DNA from: Rhodospirillales bacterium
GTDB taxonomy: Bacteria > Pseudomonadota > Alphaproteobacteria > Reyranellales > Reyranellaceae
Assembly (NCBI GenBank): GCA_016185145.1
Contig: JACPOB010000094.1
Location: 1 to 52,069, forward strand
Reading direction: 5' to 3'
DNA length: 52,069 nucleotides
Notes under the pieces: model-generated
Database searches by the model: none
What the model was told of the DNA's origin: nothing
The model's input: only the letters and a program-made list of their open reading frames with translations
Translations under genes and position numbers: made by a program
Part shown: positions 7,719-15,351 of the stretch, one piece after another
Layout of the letters: each line of letters begins with the position of its first letter
Numbering within the stretch: the first letter of the stretch is position 1

Positions 7719-9067
7719 CACATGGTTCCGCGCCAACGGCCGCTGTCGACATAGGTCCTGGCGATGGCGTCGGCATAGAGTCCGGCCAAGAGAAGGTCTC
7801 CTTCCGGCATCAGGTGCACTTCATCCCCGAAGAGCAGTCGCTCGGGACCGCAGGTCGACATCGCCGCATCGCAGTCGACGAACGGAGTGTCGTCGTCGAG
7901 CTTCAGGCTCTGCCGCAGGATCCGGAACATGCCTTCGACGTTGGCGCGCGCTGGTTCATGATCGGGATTGCGATTGCGCTCGAGAAGGCCGTCCTCCAGC
8001 GACGACCGTTTCTTGTGACTGGACGCCGCCGGCTGCAGTCCCCAGACGAACATCCCGCCATTCGAGCGCACGATCTGGGCGAACTGACGTTTTCTCCTGG
8101 CGTAGGATTTCAGCACCTGCACCGGCTGGTTCACGACGCGATATGGCAGCGAATGCTGAGTGCGCGGTATCTCGTCGGTCTGATGCAGTATCTGCGACCA
8201 GCCCTCGAGGTTCTCCTGGTAAATCAGGTTCCAGTCGTCGAGCACCCGGGGATCGCAAAGCTGGCCGTAGACTGCGTCGTTGTAACCGTCATGGGCGACA
8301 ACGATGTCAGGCTTCAGGTCCCAGCAGAAATTCATGTAGCTCGACATCTCGTTCATCACGACATGGCCGTGCTGCCCGAAGTTGAGAACCGTGAACCGCA
8401 GCTCGAGATTGCGCTCCTTGCAGTGGGCGTTGAGCCGCTGCTCGAGCAGTTCCGTATACATCTGGTGATGCAGGCAAAACATGCTCCAGCTGGCGGAGCC
8501 GCCGAAGCAGGCTATCACCTTGTGGTGCTTGTCGCGTCGGGCGAGTTCGCCAAGCGACTGCGTTATGCGGCAGCCGAACGAGTTGATCGGTCCTATGCCG
8601 AGGAAGCGGAAGAGGTAGCCAAAGGGGAAGTAATAGAAACCCCACGGCTCGCGCGGCGAGAGCCGGTTGAAGATGTTGGCGTCCATGTTCTGCAGCTCGG
8701 CGGACGACCAGGCCCGCCTGTAGGGCACGATACGCCCGCTGAACTTGATACTTGATACGATTGCGCCGGCCTGATGCGCTCGATCGCCGGACTCCCAGTG
8801 CGCGGAATAGCCTTCCTTGTCGTGGTAGCTCTCGAGCAGCACGACATGCTCGTCGGCTGCGAATTTGCGCGGCGCGGCAGCGATATCGAGTCCGGGAAAC
8901 AGGGAGCGGTAGGTCGGTAGCGTGGTTTCGGGGGCGGCAAGAACCGGCTTTGCGCTGCTTTGCGCGAAATGTGTCCTGACGCCTTCGAGTTCCTGTCGAA
9001 GTATCTCGAGCGGGGTCGATGCTTCCATAGGGAAGATGACCCTGACTTTCGTCCGGCCCCAGTCCAT
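7718..9067 (-). CDS. SGNH/GDSL-type hydrolase, large form
   Basis: 449 aa with an N-terminal region of about 180 residues that I cannot assign, then an SGNH domain: VIACFGGSASWSMF (block I; GGS with the catalytic Ser), NFGQHGHVV (block II Gly), VAHDGYNDAV (block III Asn) and the C-terminal GDEVHLMPEGD (block V Asp-x-x-His). No signal peptide or membrane segment, so probably cytoplasmic. SGNH proteins are esterases or acyltransferases on sugars and lipids. First gene of a three-gene module with the carbamoyltransferase. Its codon use looks less GC-rich than neighbouring housekeeping genes, which together with the tRNA-Gln next door suggests acquisition, though no attachment repeats were found. 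Start ATG 9067 follows AGAGGGGGA. Confidence 0.7.
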   Translation of the reverse strand: MDWGRTKVRVIFPMEASTPLEILRQELEGVRTHFAQSSAKPVLAAPETTLPTYRSLFPGLDIAAAPRKFAADEHVVLLESYHDKEGYSAHWESGDRAHQAGAIVSSIKFSGRIVPYRRAWSSAELQNMDANIFNRLSPREPWGFYYFPFGYLFRFLGIGPINSFGCRITQSLGELARRDKHHKVIACFGGSASWSMFCLHHQMYTELLEQRLNAHCKERNLELRFTVLNFGQHGHVVMNEMSSYMNFCWDLKPDIVVAHDGYNDAVYGQLCDPRVLDDWNLIYQENLEGWSQILHQTDEIPRTQHSLPYRVVNQPVQVLKSYARRKRQFAQIVRSNGGMFVWGLQPAASSHKKRSSLEDGLLERNRNPDHEPARANVEGMFRILRQSLKLDDDTPFVDCDAAMSTCGPERLLFGDEVHLMPEGDLLLAGLYADAIARTYVDSGRWRGTM

Positions 9068-9130
9068 TCCCCCTCTATATGAGTGCCGATCATCAGGTGC
9101 AACGTTGCGCCGCTGCCCGCGCGTGCGCTG

Positions 9131-9161
9131 GTCCGGCGCGAGGGACGGGCTCGCGCCGGAC
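9131..9161 (-). terminator. Strong hairpin after asd
   Basis: Perfect 12-bp arms GTCCGGCGCGAG / CTCGCGCCGGAC around a 7-base loop, 18 bp past the asd stop and upstream of the SGNH gene. No T-run follows on either strand, so it may act as a Rho-assisted terminator or 3'-end stabiliser rather than a classical intrinsic terminator. Confidence 0.5.
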
Positions 9162-9178
9162 CGGACCTGCCGTCACTG

Positions 9179-10258
9179 CTAGGCCATTTCCACGGCGCGC
9201 CGCCTTGGAGCCGGCTTGCGGGCTGGCAACAGTTCGGCGATCTGCACCGCATTGAGAGCCGCCCCCTTGCGAAGGTTGTCGCCTGAAACGAACAAGGCGA
9301 GCCCGTGCCTGACCGTCGGATCGGGCCGCACGCGGCCGACATAGACCGCGTCGCGGCCGGTTGCTTCCAGCGGATTGGGCACGTCGGAGAGTTCCACGCC
9401 CGGCGCCGCGCGTAAAAGGTCGAGCGCCCTGGCGACCGGCAGCGGCCGGTCGAACTCGACGTTCATCGACAATGAATGACCGGTCCACACCGGCACGCGC
9501 ACGCAGGTGCCCGACACGGCGAGATCGGGGATCTCCAGGATCTTGCGGCTCTCGTCGCGCAGCTTGACCTCTTCCTCGGAGTAGCCGTTCTCGACGATGC
9601 GGTAGTTGAGCGGCACGACATTGTAGGCGATGGGCACCGCCCACTTGGCGGTCGACGGGAACTCGACCGCGCTGCCGTCATGCACCAGCGCCGTGGCGCC
9701 CACTCCCGCGCTCAGCATCTGGCCTTCCAGCTCGTCGACGCCGGCCAGGCCCGCGCCCGACACGGCCTGGTAGGTGCTGGCCACCAGTCGGCGCAGGCCG
9801 GCCGCCTTGTGCAACGGCTTCAGCACCGGCATGGCCGCCATGGTGGTGCAGTTGGGGTTGGCGACGATGCCCTTGGGGATGCTGGCGAGCGCGTGCGGAT
9901 TGACCTCGGCCACGACCAGCGGGACCTTGGGATCGGAGCGCCAGGCCGACGAGTTGTCGATGACGATGGCGCCGGCGGCCGCAACGAGCGGCGCCAGCTT
10001 CCTGGAGGCCGCACCGCCCGCCGAGACAAAGACGAGATCGAGCCCGGAATAGTCGGCTGTGTCGGCCTCCTCGACGACGATCTCCTGGTCCTTCCAGGCG
10101 CGGCGCTTGCCGGCCGAGCGCGCCGAGGCGAACAGGCGCAGCGTGCCGACCGGGAAGTTCCGCTCGGCCAGGATGGCGCGCATGAGTTCGCCCACCATGC
10201 CGGTCGCGCCGACGATGCCGACGGAAAGGGGTAGTTGCGGTTGTTCTTCTGACGACAT
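9179..10258 (-). CDS. asd: Aspartate-semialdehyde dehydrogenase
   Basis: 359 aa. N-terminal Rossmann motif GIVGATGMVGELM, then SAGGAASRKLAP, VIDNSSAWRSDP and the active-site loop ANPNCTTMAAMP with catalytic Cys137. The dimerisation domain has STYQAVSGAG, and the substrate-binding segment RVPVWTGHSLSMNVEF contains the acid-base His. It reduces aspartyl phosphate to aspartate semialdehyde (lysine/DAP, threonine, methionine branch). The loop reads NCTT and the protein resembles the form found in Gram-positives and many alphaproteobacteria more than the enterobacterial one. ATG 10258 is chosen because AGGAGAAGCGCAAA lies just upstream; an earlier in-frame start (10309) lies inside the leader hairpin. 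A separate leader of about 180 nt precedes it. Confidence 0.93.
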   Translation of the reverse strand: MSSEEQPQLPLSVGIVGATGMVGELMRAILAERNFPVGTLRLFASARSAGKRRAWKDQEIVVEEADTADYSGLDLVFVSAGGAASRKLAPLVAAAGAIVIDNSSAWRSDPKVPLVVAEVNPHALASIPKGIVANPNCTTMAAMPVLKPLHKAAGLRRLVASTYQAVSGAGLAGVDELEGQMLSAGVGATALVHDGSAVEFPSTAKWAVPIAYNVVPLNYRIVENGYSEEEVKLRDESRKILEIPDLAVSGTCVRVPVWTGHSLSMNVEFDRPLPVARALDLLRAAPGVELSDVPNPLEATGRDAVYVGRVRPDPTVRHGLALFVSGDNLRKGAALNAVQIAELLPARKPAPRRRAVEMA

Positions 10259-10308
10259 TTTGCGCTTCTCCTGGTTTTCAGCCGGAGACGGAGCGCCCGC
10301 GAACGACA

Positions 10309-10334
10309 AAGGCCCCGTCTAGCGGCGGGGCCTT
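10309..10334 (-). promoter_or_regulatory. GC-rich leader hairpin upstream of asd
   Basis: On the minus strand the sequence folds as AAGGCCCCG - CCGCTAGA - CGGGGCCTT followed by TGTCGTT, a nine-bp stem about 50 nt before the asd start. It lies inside the predicted asd transcript and could be an attenuator, a pause site or the 3' end of a short RNA. The T-tract is weak (three Ts), so efficient termination is not assured. Confidence 0.5.
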
Positions 10335-10360
10335 CAAGGGTTCGTTCGCTGTTACCTACT

Positions 10361-10438
10361 TTAGCGCGCACAAGCCCCTGCCGACCCACCGGTGGTGGCG
10401 GCTTTTTTGGCGACTCGGGTCTTGGAGCGGAACGACAT
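10361..10438 (-). other. Candidate 25-codon leader ORF upstream of asd
   Basis: ATG at 10438 opens a 25-codon frame (MSFRSKTRVAKKA, then ATTGGSAGACAR) ending with TAA at 10361. The ATG lies only about 8 bases after the predicted -10 box, so an mRNA starting there would be leaderless. There is no run of codons for aspartate-family amino acids apart from two Lys and two Thr codons. It may be a translated leader or chance; coding status is not shown. Confidence 0.35.
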
Positions 10439-10445
10439 CGTCACC

Positions 10446-10474
10446 TTTATAGATCGACTGCGGAAAATTTGCAA
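10446..10474 (-). promoter_or_regulatory. Predicted housekeeping-sigma promoter of asd
   Basis: Minus strand: -35 TTGCAA (10474-10469), 17-base spacer, -10 TATAAA (10451-10446), followed by GG and a predicted start near 10439. This is one of the closest matches to the sigma-70 consensus in the window. It points toward asd; the divergent oxidase gene begins 11 bp away at 10485. Confidence 0.6.
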
Positions 10475-10484
10475 AGGTCGGCGC

Positions 10485-11648
10485 ATGCCCGACACCTACG
10501 ATGCGATTGTCCTCGGCCTCGGTGCGATGGGCGCGGCTGCGACCTATCAGTTGGCGCGACGCGGCGCCAAGGTGCTGGGCATCGACCGTTATTCACCGCC
10601 GCACGAATTCGGCTCGACCCATGGCGACACCCGTATCACGCGCATCGCCTGCGGCGAGGGGCCTGAATATTCCGCCTTCGCCATGCGCAGCCACGAGATC
10701 TGGCGCGAGCTCGAAGCCGAGACGGGCCTGGACCTGCTGACCCAGAACGGTTTCCTCGCGATCTCGGGGGCCGGCGACCGCTCGGCCAACCATGGCGTGG
10801 CGAAATTCCTCGATGCCACCGCGGCCGCGGCCCGGTCAGCCGGGGTGAGCTACGAAATCCTCGACAGCACGACGCTGCGCCGGCGCTATCCCGCCCTCAA
10901 CGTCGCCGACGGTGACCAAGCCTATCACGACACGGTCGGTGGCTTCGCGCGGCCGGAGAACTGCGTGACCGCTCAGTTGCGGGCTGCAGTCGCGCGCGGC
11001 GCCGATCTGAAGCTGGGCGAGACGGTGGTCTCCTTTCTCCAGCACGATGGTTTCGTGACCGTCACGACCGACAAGCAGACTTATGACGCCGCCCAGTTGA
11101 TCGTGGCGGCCGGCGCGTGGCTGCCGGCCATGCTGAAGCCTGCGCTCGCCGCCAACTTCATGGTCACGCGTCAGGTGCTGTACTGGTTTCGCGCCCGCAG
11201 CGAGGCTGCGCACGCCCAGTTCGCGCCCGATCGTTTTCCTGTCTACATCTGGCAGATCCCCGCACCGCAATCGATCTACGGCTTTCCCGCCACCGGCAGC
11301 CTGGACGAGGGCGTCAAGATAGCGACCGAACAATATGACGTGGCGACCACGCCCGACTCGGTTTCGCGCACCGTCCCTCCCGAAGAAGTGCGCGAAATGT
11401 ACGAGACCTATGTCGAGCCGTTCTTTCCCGGGCTGTCGCCGGTCTGCGTGAGGAGCAAGGTCTGTCTCTACACCTGGGTCGACAAGGCGCGCTTCATCAT
11501 AGATCGCCATCCCGACCACAATCGCGTCATCGTGGCGTCCCCCTGTTCGGGCCACGGCTTCAAGCACTCCGCCGGCGTCGGCGAGTTGCTCGCCCAGATG
11601 GCGCTGGGAGAGGCGCATCGCGACATAGCCATGTTCCGCCTGCGTTAG
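10485..11648 (+). CDS. Monomeric sarcosine oxidase / N-methyltryptophan oxidase-like FAD enzyme
   Basis: 387 aa. FAD-binding Rossmann motif DAIVLGLGAMGAAATYQLARRG at the N-terminus, followed by FGSTHGDTRITRIA, a signature of the MSOX/SolA family. Near the C-terminus VCLYTWVDKARFIIDRHP contains the Cys that carries covalent flavin in the family, and CSGHGFKHSAGVGELLA closes the FAD site. The enzyme oxidises N-methyl or secondary amines with O2, giving H2O2 and an aldehyde; cytoplasmic. Exact substrate unknown. Start ATG 10485 is placed at the beginning of the dinucleotide fold; an upstream in-frame ATG (10392) would add 31 unconserved residues and overlap the asd promoter. Confidence 0.85.
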   Translation: MPDTYDAIVLGLGAMGAAATYQLARRGAKVLGIDRYSPPHEFGSTHGDTRITRIACGEGPEYSAFAMRSHEIWRELEAETGLDLLTQNGFLAISGAGDRSANHGVAKFLDATAAAARSAGVSYEILDSTTLRRRYPALNVADGDQAYHDTVGGFARPENCVTAQLRAAVARGADLKLGETVVSFLQHDGFVTVTTDKQTYDAAQLIVAAGAWLPAMLKPALAANFMVTRQVLYWFRARSEAAHAQFAPDRFPVYIWQIPAPQSIYGFPATGSLDEGVKIATEQYDVATTPDSVSRTVPPEEVREMYETYVEPFFPGLSPVCVRSKVCLYTWVDKARFIIDRHPDHNRVIVASPCSGHGFKHSAGVGELLAQMALGEAHRDIAMFRLR

Positions 11649-11779
11649 ATCACCGGGATGCCGGCTGTCGTGCAGGACGTGATCGAAGATCACGGCATCG
11701 CCGCCGGCAGCGCGCGGCAGAGCGTGGTCTTGCCGGCGCTCGACGGCCCGTTGACCAGGATGATGTCGGGCCGGCGCAT
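11649..11779 (-). pseudogene. Chloramphenicol-phosphotransferase-like kinase, internally deleted
   Basis: Reads MRRPDIILVNGPSSAGKTTLCRALP from 11779, the start and P-loop (GPSSAGKTT) of the chloramphenicol phosphotransferase-like family. After residue 27 the frame stops at TGA, but one base away another frame continues GGDAVIFDHVLHDSR, which is the family's next-but-one block (strand ending in DHVLxDP). The intervening 70-80 residues are missing and nothing follows. A deletion therefore joined the two blocks out of frame. The lesion is too large to be a read error. It sits between the FAD oxidase and the DUF1304 gene. Confidence 0.7.
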
Positions 11780-11782
11780 GCC

Positions 11783-12160
11783 TCAGAGGCGATGGCGTAC
11801 CCGCGGTGCCGGCGCGGCCAGCACGGCCAGCAGTGCGGCCAGCGCCGGAGCGGCCTGGATGTAGAGGATCGACATCTTGGCGCTGAGCCCGCCATAGACG
11901 CCGGCCACGATCACGCAGCACAGGAAGAAAATCTTCACGTCACGACGGCCGCTGATGAGGCCCCAGAGCAGTCCGGCAGCGAGGAAGCCGTTATAGAGGC
12001 CCTGATTGGCGGCCAGCACCGACGATTGCGCGGCGAACTCCGGGGTCGTCTTGAAGACGTCGTAGCCGACCGGATGATTCCAAAGGAACATCTCCAGGAT
12101 CAGGAAGCCCACGTGGCTCAACGCCACGATCGCCACCAACAGCAGCGCGATGATCCGCAT
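11783..12160 (-). CDS. DUF1304 family membrane protein
   Basis: 125 aa with four hydrophobic segments: IALLLVAIVALSHVGFLILEMFLW, a central GFLAAGLLWGLI, IFFLCCVIVAGVYGGL and a last helix ending in RVRHRL. The conserved DUF1304 core HVGFLILEMFLWNHP and ANQGLYNGFLAAGLLWGL is complete. Inner membrane; function unknown. I placed the start at ATG 12160, which follows GGGGGAGAA; an in-frame codon at 12196 would add 12 polar residues. It begins 45 bp after the DUF488 stop on the same strand and could be co-transcribed with it. Confidence 0.85.
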   Translation of the reverse strand: MRIIALLLVAIVALSHVGFLILEMFLWNHPVGYDVFKTTPEFAAQSSVLAANQGLYNGFLAAGLLWGLISGRRDVKIFFLCCVIVAGVYGGLSAKMSILYIQAAPALAALLAVLAAPAPRVRHRL

Positions 12161-12205
12161 CGTTTTCTCCCCCTCGACCGCTGGCGATGCTAGCACGGGC
12201 TGCCA

Positions 12206-12760
12206 TCAGGCGCGCTTCATCGCCCGCTCGCGCTTCTGATAGGCATTGGCAAGCCGCTGGCCGCGATCTTCAGCAGTGGTGAAAAGATCGGGTGCGCCCT
12301 TGTCGCTTGCCGCAAGCAGTTCCTCCTCGAGCACCGCATGCGGCTTGCCCTTGCCGTCGGCCAGCAGGTGCTCGATCTCCACGCCGCGCTCGGCAAGCCG
12401 CCGCGACACCAGCACGGTGCGATGGCAGTCGAGCGGCTCCTTCTCGGCGCACATCAGGCAGAGCGTGGCGTCGGCCGAACCCGCGACCAGCCGGTCGAGC
12501 GCTTCCTTGAAGTCGGCGCGCGCGGCCAGCGTGTCGTAGCCGGCGCCGTCCTTGGGCTTCCCTCCCAAGGCCGCACCCTCGTAGCGGTAGAGGATGCCGG
12601 CGGCCGACAGGCTCTGCGCCAGGCGCTCGCGGCCGAACTGCGGGAAGCGGCGCGAGTAGGGCGTGGAGCGCACGTCGACCACCGCCTCGACGCCGCCCGC
12701 CTTCAACAGGTCGACGAAGCGGCCGATCGGATGATTGGAATGGCCGATCGTCTTGATCAT
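12206..12760 (-). CDS. DUF488 domain-containing protein
   Basis: 184 aa. N-terminal MIKTIGHSNHPIGRFVDLL and VVDVRSTPYSRRFPQFGRERL are the defining DUF488 motifs; LCLMCAEKEPLDCHRTVL carries the conserved Cys pair and CHR motif. The family is widespread and cytoplasmic; its biochemical role is unknown, although the Cys-rich CHR segment has led to suggestions of metal or nucleic-acid-related roles. The C-terminus (residues 140-184) is variable and charged. Followed on the same strand by the DUF1304 gene. Confidence 0.85.
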   Translation of the reverse strand: MIKTIGHSNHPIGRFVDLLKAGGVEAVVDVRSTPYSRRFPQFGRERLAQSLSAAGILYRYEGAALGGKPKDGAGYDTLAARADFKEALDRLVAGSADATLCLMCAEKEPLDCHRTVLVSRRLAERGVEIEHLLADGKGKPHAVLEEELLAASDKGAPDLFTTAEDRGQRLANAYQKRERAMKRA

Positions 12761-12891
12761 ACGCGTATCAAGAGATCACCTGCGTTTGATGTCAAACCGG
12801 ACGATGCCATCCTGGAATTCATCGCCCGTGCAGCCAAGGGCGACGCGCTGCCCTGCTGCTTCTACGCCATCCAGCACATCTCCGACCGCGG

Positions 12892-13745
12892 CTATGACGC
12901 CGCGTCCGGCGGGCAGGCCGGCATGTCGCGCAGGTACCTGTAGCGTCCGTGCCCCTTGAGCTCCGCGAGGTCGTGTGCGACGAGACCGGGCACATCGACC
13001 AGCTCGACATGCACGCCGCCATCGCCGACCTCGACGGACAGGATGCCGACGATGTTGTCGGCGGCGGCGTCGGCCGGCTCCTGAACCAGGAAGGCCGTCG
13101 ACGGCGCCCAGACGTGGCGCTAACCGTCGCGGACGACGTCGCGATGGCAATGCAGATGGCCACTGATGACGGCCCGCACCGGCGCCCGCCGCAGCCGGTG
13201 CAGCAGTCGGGCGCGCGGTTCGGGATTGATCGACGTCGCCGTGACCTCGGTCTCATCCGGAGACTGCAGGAACAAGGGCTTGTGCAGGGCGAGCACGACC
13301 GGCCGCGATGTCGCGCCGAGCTCGGCGTCGAGCCAGGCATCCTGTTCGTCCTCCTGCGGCAGGCCCGAGCCCAGGAGCTGCGCATTGATACCGAGGACGC
13401 GCCAGTTGTCGGCGTCGAAGGCGAACCGATCGGCGCCGAACGCCGAGAGCCATCGCCGCAGCCGATCCGCGTCGATGATCTGGTCGGCTTCCTGGCCGGG
13501 CGGCTCGTCGCCGACATCGTGATTGCCGGGCACGGCATGGACCGGCGGCTTCAGCAGGCCGAGCGCCTGGCGGGCGAAGGCCACTTCGGCATCGCTGTCG
13601 GGCCCGTTGATGCAGAGGTCGCCGCTCACGATCACGGCGTCGGGCGCCAGTCGTTCACCACCTCGCACGCGCGACACCAGTTGTCCCAGAAGAAGCCATG
13701 CGTCGGCGACAGATGCGGATCGGAGATCACGATGATGCGCGCCAT
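12892..13745 (-). pseudogene. Metallophosphoesterase, broken by frameshift and nonsense codon
   Basis: ATG 13745 follows AGGAGGACCGCC and reads MARIIVISDPHLSPTHGFFW...VVNDWRP; at about 13645 one base is missing from a CCC run, and the protein continues in the next frame as DAVIVSGDLCINGP, VPGNHDVGD, LALHKPLFLQSP and VISGHLHCHRDV. These are the calcineurin-like phosphoesterase motifs (DPH, GD, GNHD, H, GHLH). An in-frame TAG at 13120-13122 then interrupts a C-terminus that reads on as RHVWAPSTAFLV...GRYRYLRDMPACPPDAAS to TAG 12892. Two independent lesions make a true pseudogene likely. Intact size would be about 283 aa, normal for CpdA-like enzymes. Confidence 0.85.
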
Positions 13746-13814
13746 GGCGGTCCTCCTGCAAAAAAATGGGAAGCGAAGTATCCGTTGCCGGCGTGACGTT
13801 GCGATGTCGCTTGG

Positions 13815-14240
13815 TCAGCCGGGGCGGTCGCCGCTGCGGGCGAACACGCCGCTGGCATGCACGATCCGCTCGCCGTCGCGCACGATGTAGCAATTGGCGA
13901 AGGCAAGCCTGCCGCCCACCTTGTGCACGTCGACATGGACCTCGATCCAGTCGCCGATCCTGGCCGAGCCGGCGAAGTCGGTGGTGATGCTGGCCGTCGT
14001 CAGCATGGGACGCGGCTCGATGCTCGATGTCGTGCGATAGCCGAGCGAGATGTCGCATAGCGTCATCAGCAGCCCGCCATGCGCCACGCCGCGGCCGTTG
14101 GCGTGATGCGGCTGGACGCGCACGCCGACGACGAAGGTTCCGTCCGCCTGCCGGCGCATGAAGAACGGTCCGAGGTGGTCCAGGAACGGACTGGTTCGAA
14201 ACAACGGCTCGAAGCCGGGCGGAGGATTGGCGTCGACCAT
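13815..14240 (-). CDS. PaaI-family hotdog thioesterase
   Basis: 141 aa, single hotdog domain: PFFMRRQADGTFVVGVRV, then NGRGVAHGGLLMTLCDISLGY with the HGG motif of the family (active site region), and TTDFAGSARIGDWIEVHVDVHKVGGRLAFANC for the second half of the sheet. Such proteins hydrolyse acyl-CoA or phenylacetyl-CoA type thioesters. The substrate is not apparent. Located 70 bp upstream of the broken phosphoesterase on the same strand, and tail-side of the LysR gene. Confidence 0.85.
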   Translation of the reverse strand: MVDANPPPGFEPLFRTSPFLDHLGPFFMRRQADGTFVVGVRVQPHHANGRGVAHGGLLMTLCDISLGYRTTSSIEPRPMLTTASITTDFAGSARIGDWIEVHVDVHKVGGRLAFANCYIVRDGERIVHASGVFARSGDRPG

Positions 14241-14311
14241 GGCGACGAGCCTATCGCCGTCGCATCAGATGCGGGAAATGAATGTTCCGAATTGAATCCC
14301 ATGCATCTGGA

Positions 14312-15199
14312 TCATGCCAAGCGGCGCACCAGATCGACGAAGCCCAAGGTCGCGGCCGATCGCTCGTCGCTGCGGCAGGCGAGGTTGAGCGGCACGCGGA
14401 TCGCGGGCCTGCCGGTCAGTGTGCGGTAGGTCACGCCCTCGAGCGGCAGGCGGCTGAGCGATGCCGGCACGATGGTGATGCCGAGTCCCGCCGCCACCAG
14501 GTTCAGGGTCGAGACGATGCGCGGCGCCTCCTGGCCGACATGAGGGCTGAAGCCCGCTTCGGTGCAGGCGCTGATGATGACGTCGTAGAGGCCGCGCCCG
14601 TCGGGCCGGCGGTAAAGGATGAAGGTCTCGGAAGCGAGATCCTTCAGGGTGAGACGCGGCCGGCGCACCAGGCGATGACGCGCGGGCAGGGCGGCCACCA
14701 TGTCCTCCTGCAGCAGCGCATGGACGGCGAGCCCCTGCGGATCGGCGAGGCTTGACCGGATGAAGGCGATGTCCAGCCGCTCTTCGCGCAGGCCGGCCAA
14801 AAGCTCGCCCGAGCCGGTCTCCTCCAGGACGAAGGAGACGTCGGGCCGGCTGGCGCGGAACTCGCGGATGGCGCGCGCCACCAGGGGATGGAACGGCGCC
14901 GACGTGGTGAAGCCCACGGCGATGCGGCCGACCTCGCCGCGCGCGGTGCGGCGCGCGCGGGCGGCGGCGCGATCGACTTCGGCCAACACCGCCTCGGCGT
15001 CGGCCAGGAAGGAGCGGCCGGCATCGGTCAGGCTGACGCCGCGTGGATGGCGCACGAACAAGGCGGCGTCGATCTCGCTCTCCAGCGCCTTGATCTGCTG
15101 GCTGAGCGGCGGCTGCTGAATGTGAAGCTTCTCGGCGGCCCGCGTGATGTGACCTTCGCGCGCGACGGTGACGAAGTAGCGGAGATGGCGCAGTTCCAT
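14312..15199 (-). CDS. LysR-family transcriptional regulator
   Basis: 295 aa. N-terminal winged helix: MELRHLRYFVTVAREGHITRAAEKLHIQQPPLSQQIKALE, with the recognition helix QPPLSQQIKALE typical of the BenM/CatM-like subgroup. The periplasmic-binding-like effector domain runs from about residue 90 (GRIAVGFTTSAPFHPLV) to the end. ATG 15199 is preferred over 15268 because it matches the family start and follows AGAGG. It is divergent from a TSUP permease gene, the usual arrangement when a LysR protein controls its neighbour; effector unknown. Confidence 0.88.
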   Translation of the reverse strand: MELRHLRYFVTVAREGHITRAAEKLHIQQPPLSQQIKALESEIDAALFVRHPRGVSLTDAGRSFLADAEAVLAEVDRAAARARRTARGEVGRIAVGFTTSAPFHPLVARAIREFRASRPDVSFVLEETGSGELLAGLREERLDIAFIRSSLADPQGLAVHALLQEDMVAALPARHRLVRRPRLTLKDLASETFILYRRPDGRGLYDVIISACTEAGFSPHVGQEAPRIVSTLNLVAAGLGITIVPASLSRLPLEGVTYRTLTGRPAIRVPLNLACRSDERSAATLGFVDLVRRLA

Positions 15200-15243
15200 G
15201 GGTGCCTCTTTGCTGGGGACTCTCCACCCAGTGGCGCGTCTTT

Positions 15244-15324
15244 TCATGCTCTTCCGGACCGCGCGCATCTTGCGCGCTCATGGAGCATGAGCGAGCTGGA
15301 AGCTCGCGGTCCGGAGGAGCATGA
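15244..15324. repeat. Cloverleaf-type palindromic element
   Basis: Outer inverted repeat TCATGCTCTTCCGGACCGCG (15244-15263) and CGCGGTCCGGAGGAGCATGA (15305-15324), 19 of 20 positions paired. Inside lie three further perfect hairpins in a row: GCGCGCA-TCT-TGCGCGC (15261-15277), CTCATG-GAG-CATGAG (15277-15291) and CGAGCT-GGA-AGCTCG (15292-15306), each with a 3-base loop. The whole folds as a four-way junction in either DNA strand or RNA. Located between lysR and the TSUP gene. Confidence 0.8.
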
Positions 15325-15351
15325 CGCGTCACTGGAGTGGCATGCCCCCAG

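Noticed and set aside
5560..9180. A genomic island bounded by attachment sites at tRNA-Gln
   Set aside because: No copy of the tRNA 3' end (TTCGAATCCTGGCGCCCCA) was found at the other side of the module and no integrase is present, so only adjacency is reported.
10381..10407. A plus-strand intrinsic terminator (CCACCGGTGG followed by TTTTTT)
   Set aside because: No plus-strand gene ends there; on the minus strand the same bases are part of the asd leader ORF (Lys-Lys and Thr-Thr codons).
10258..10438. SRP RNA, 6S RNA or tmRNA in the asd leader
   Set aside because: None of their conserved elements (for example GGTCAGGTCCGGAAGG-type SRP core or the tmRNA tag reading frame) are present.
12761..12891. 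A plus-strand gene fragment (VKPDDAILEFIARAAKGDALPCC...)
   Set aside because: The frame reads protein-like for about 40 codons, but no family was recognised, no start is placed sensibly and the end overlaps the phosphoesterase pseudogene; left as unassigned intergenic sequence.
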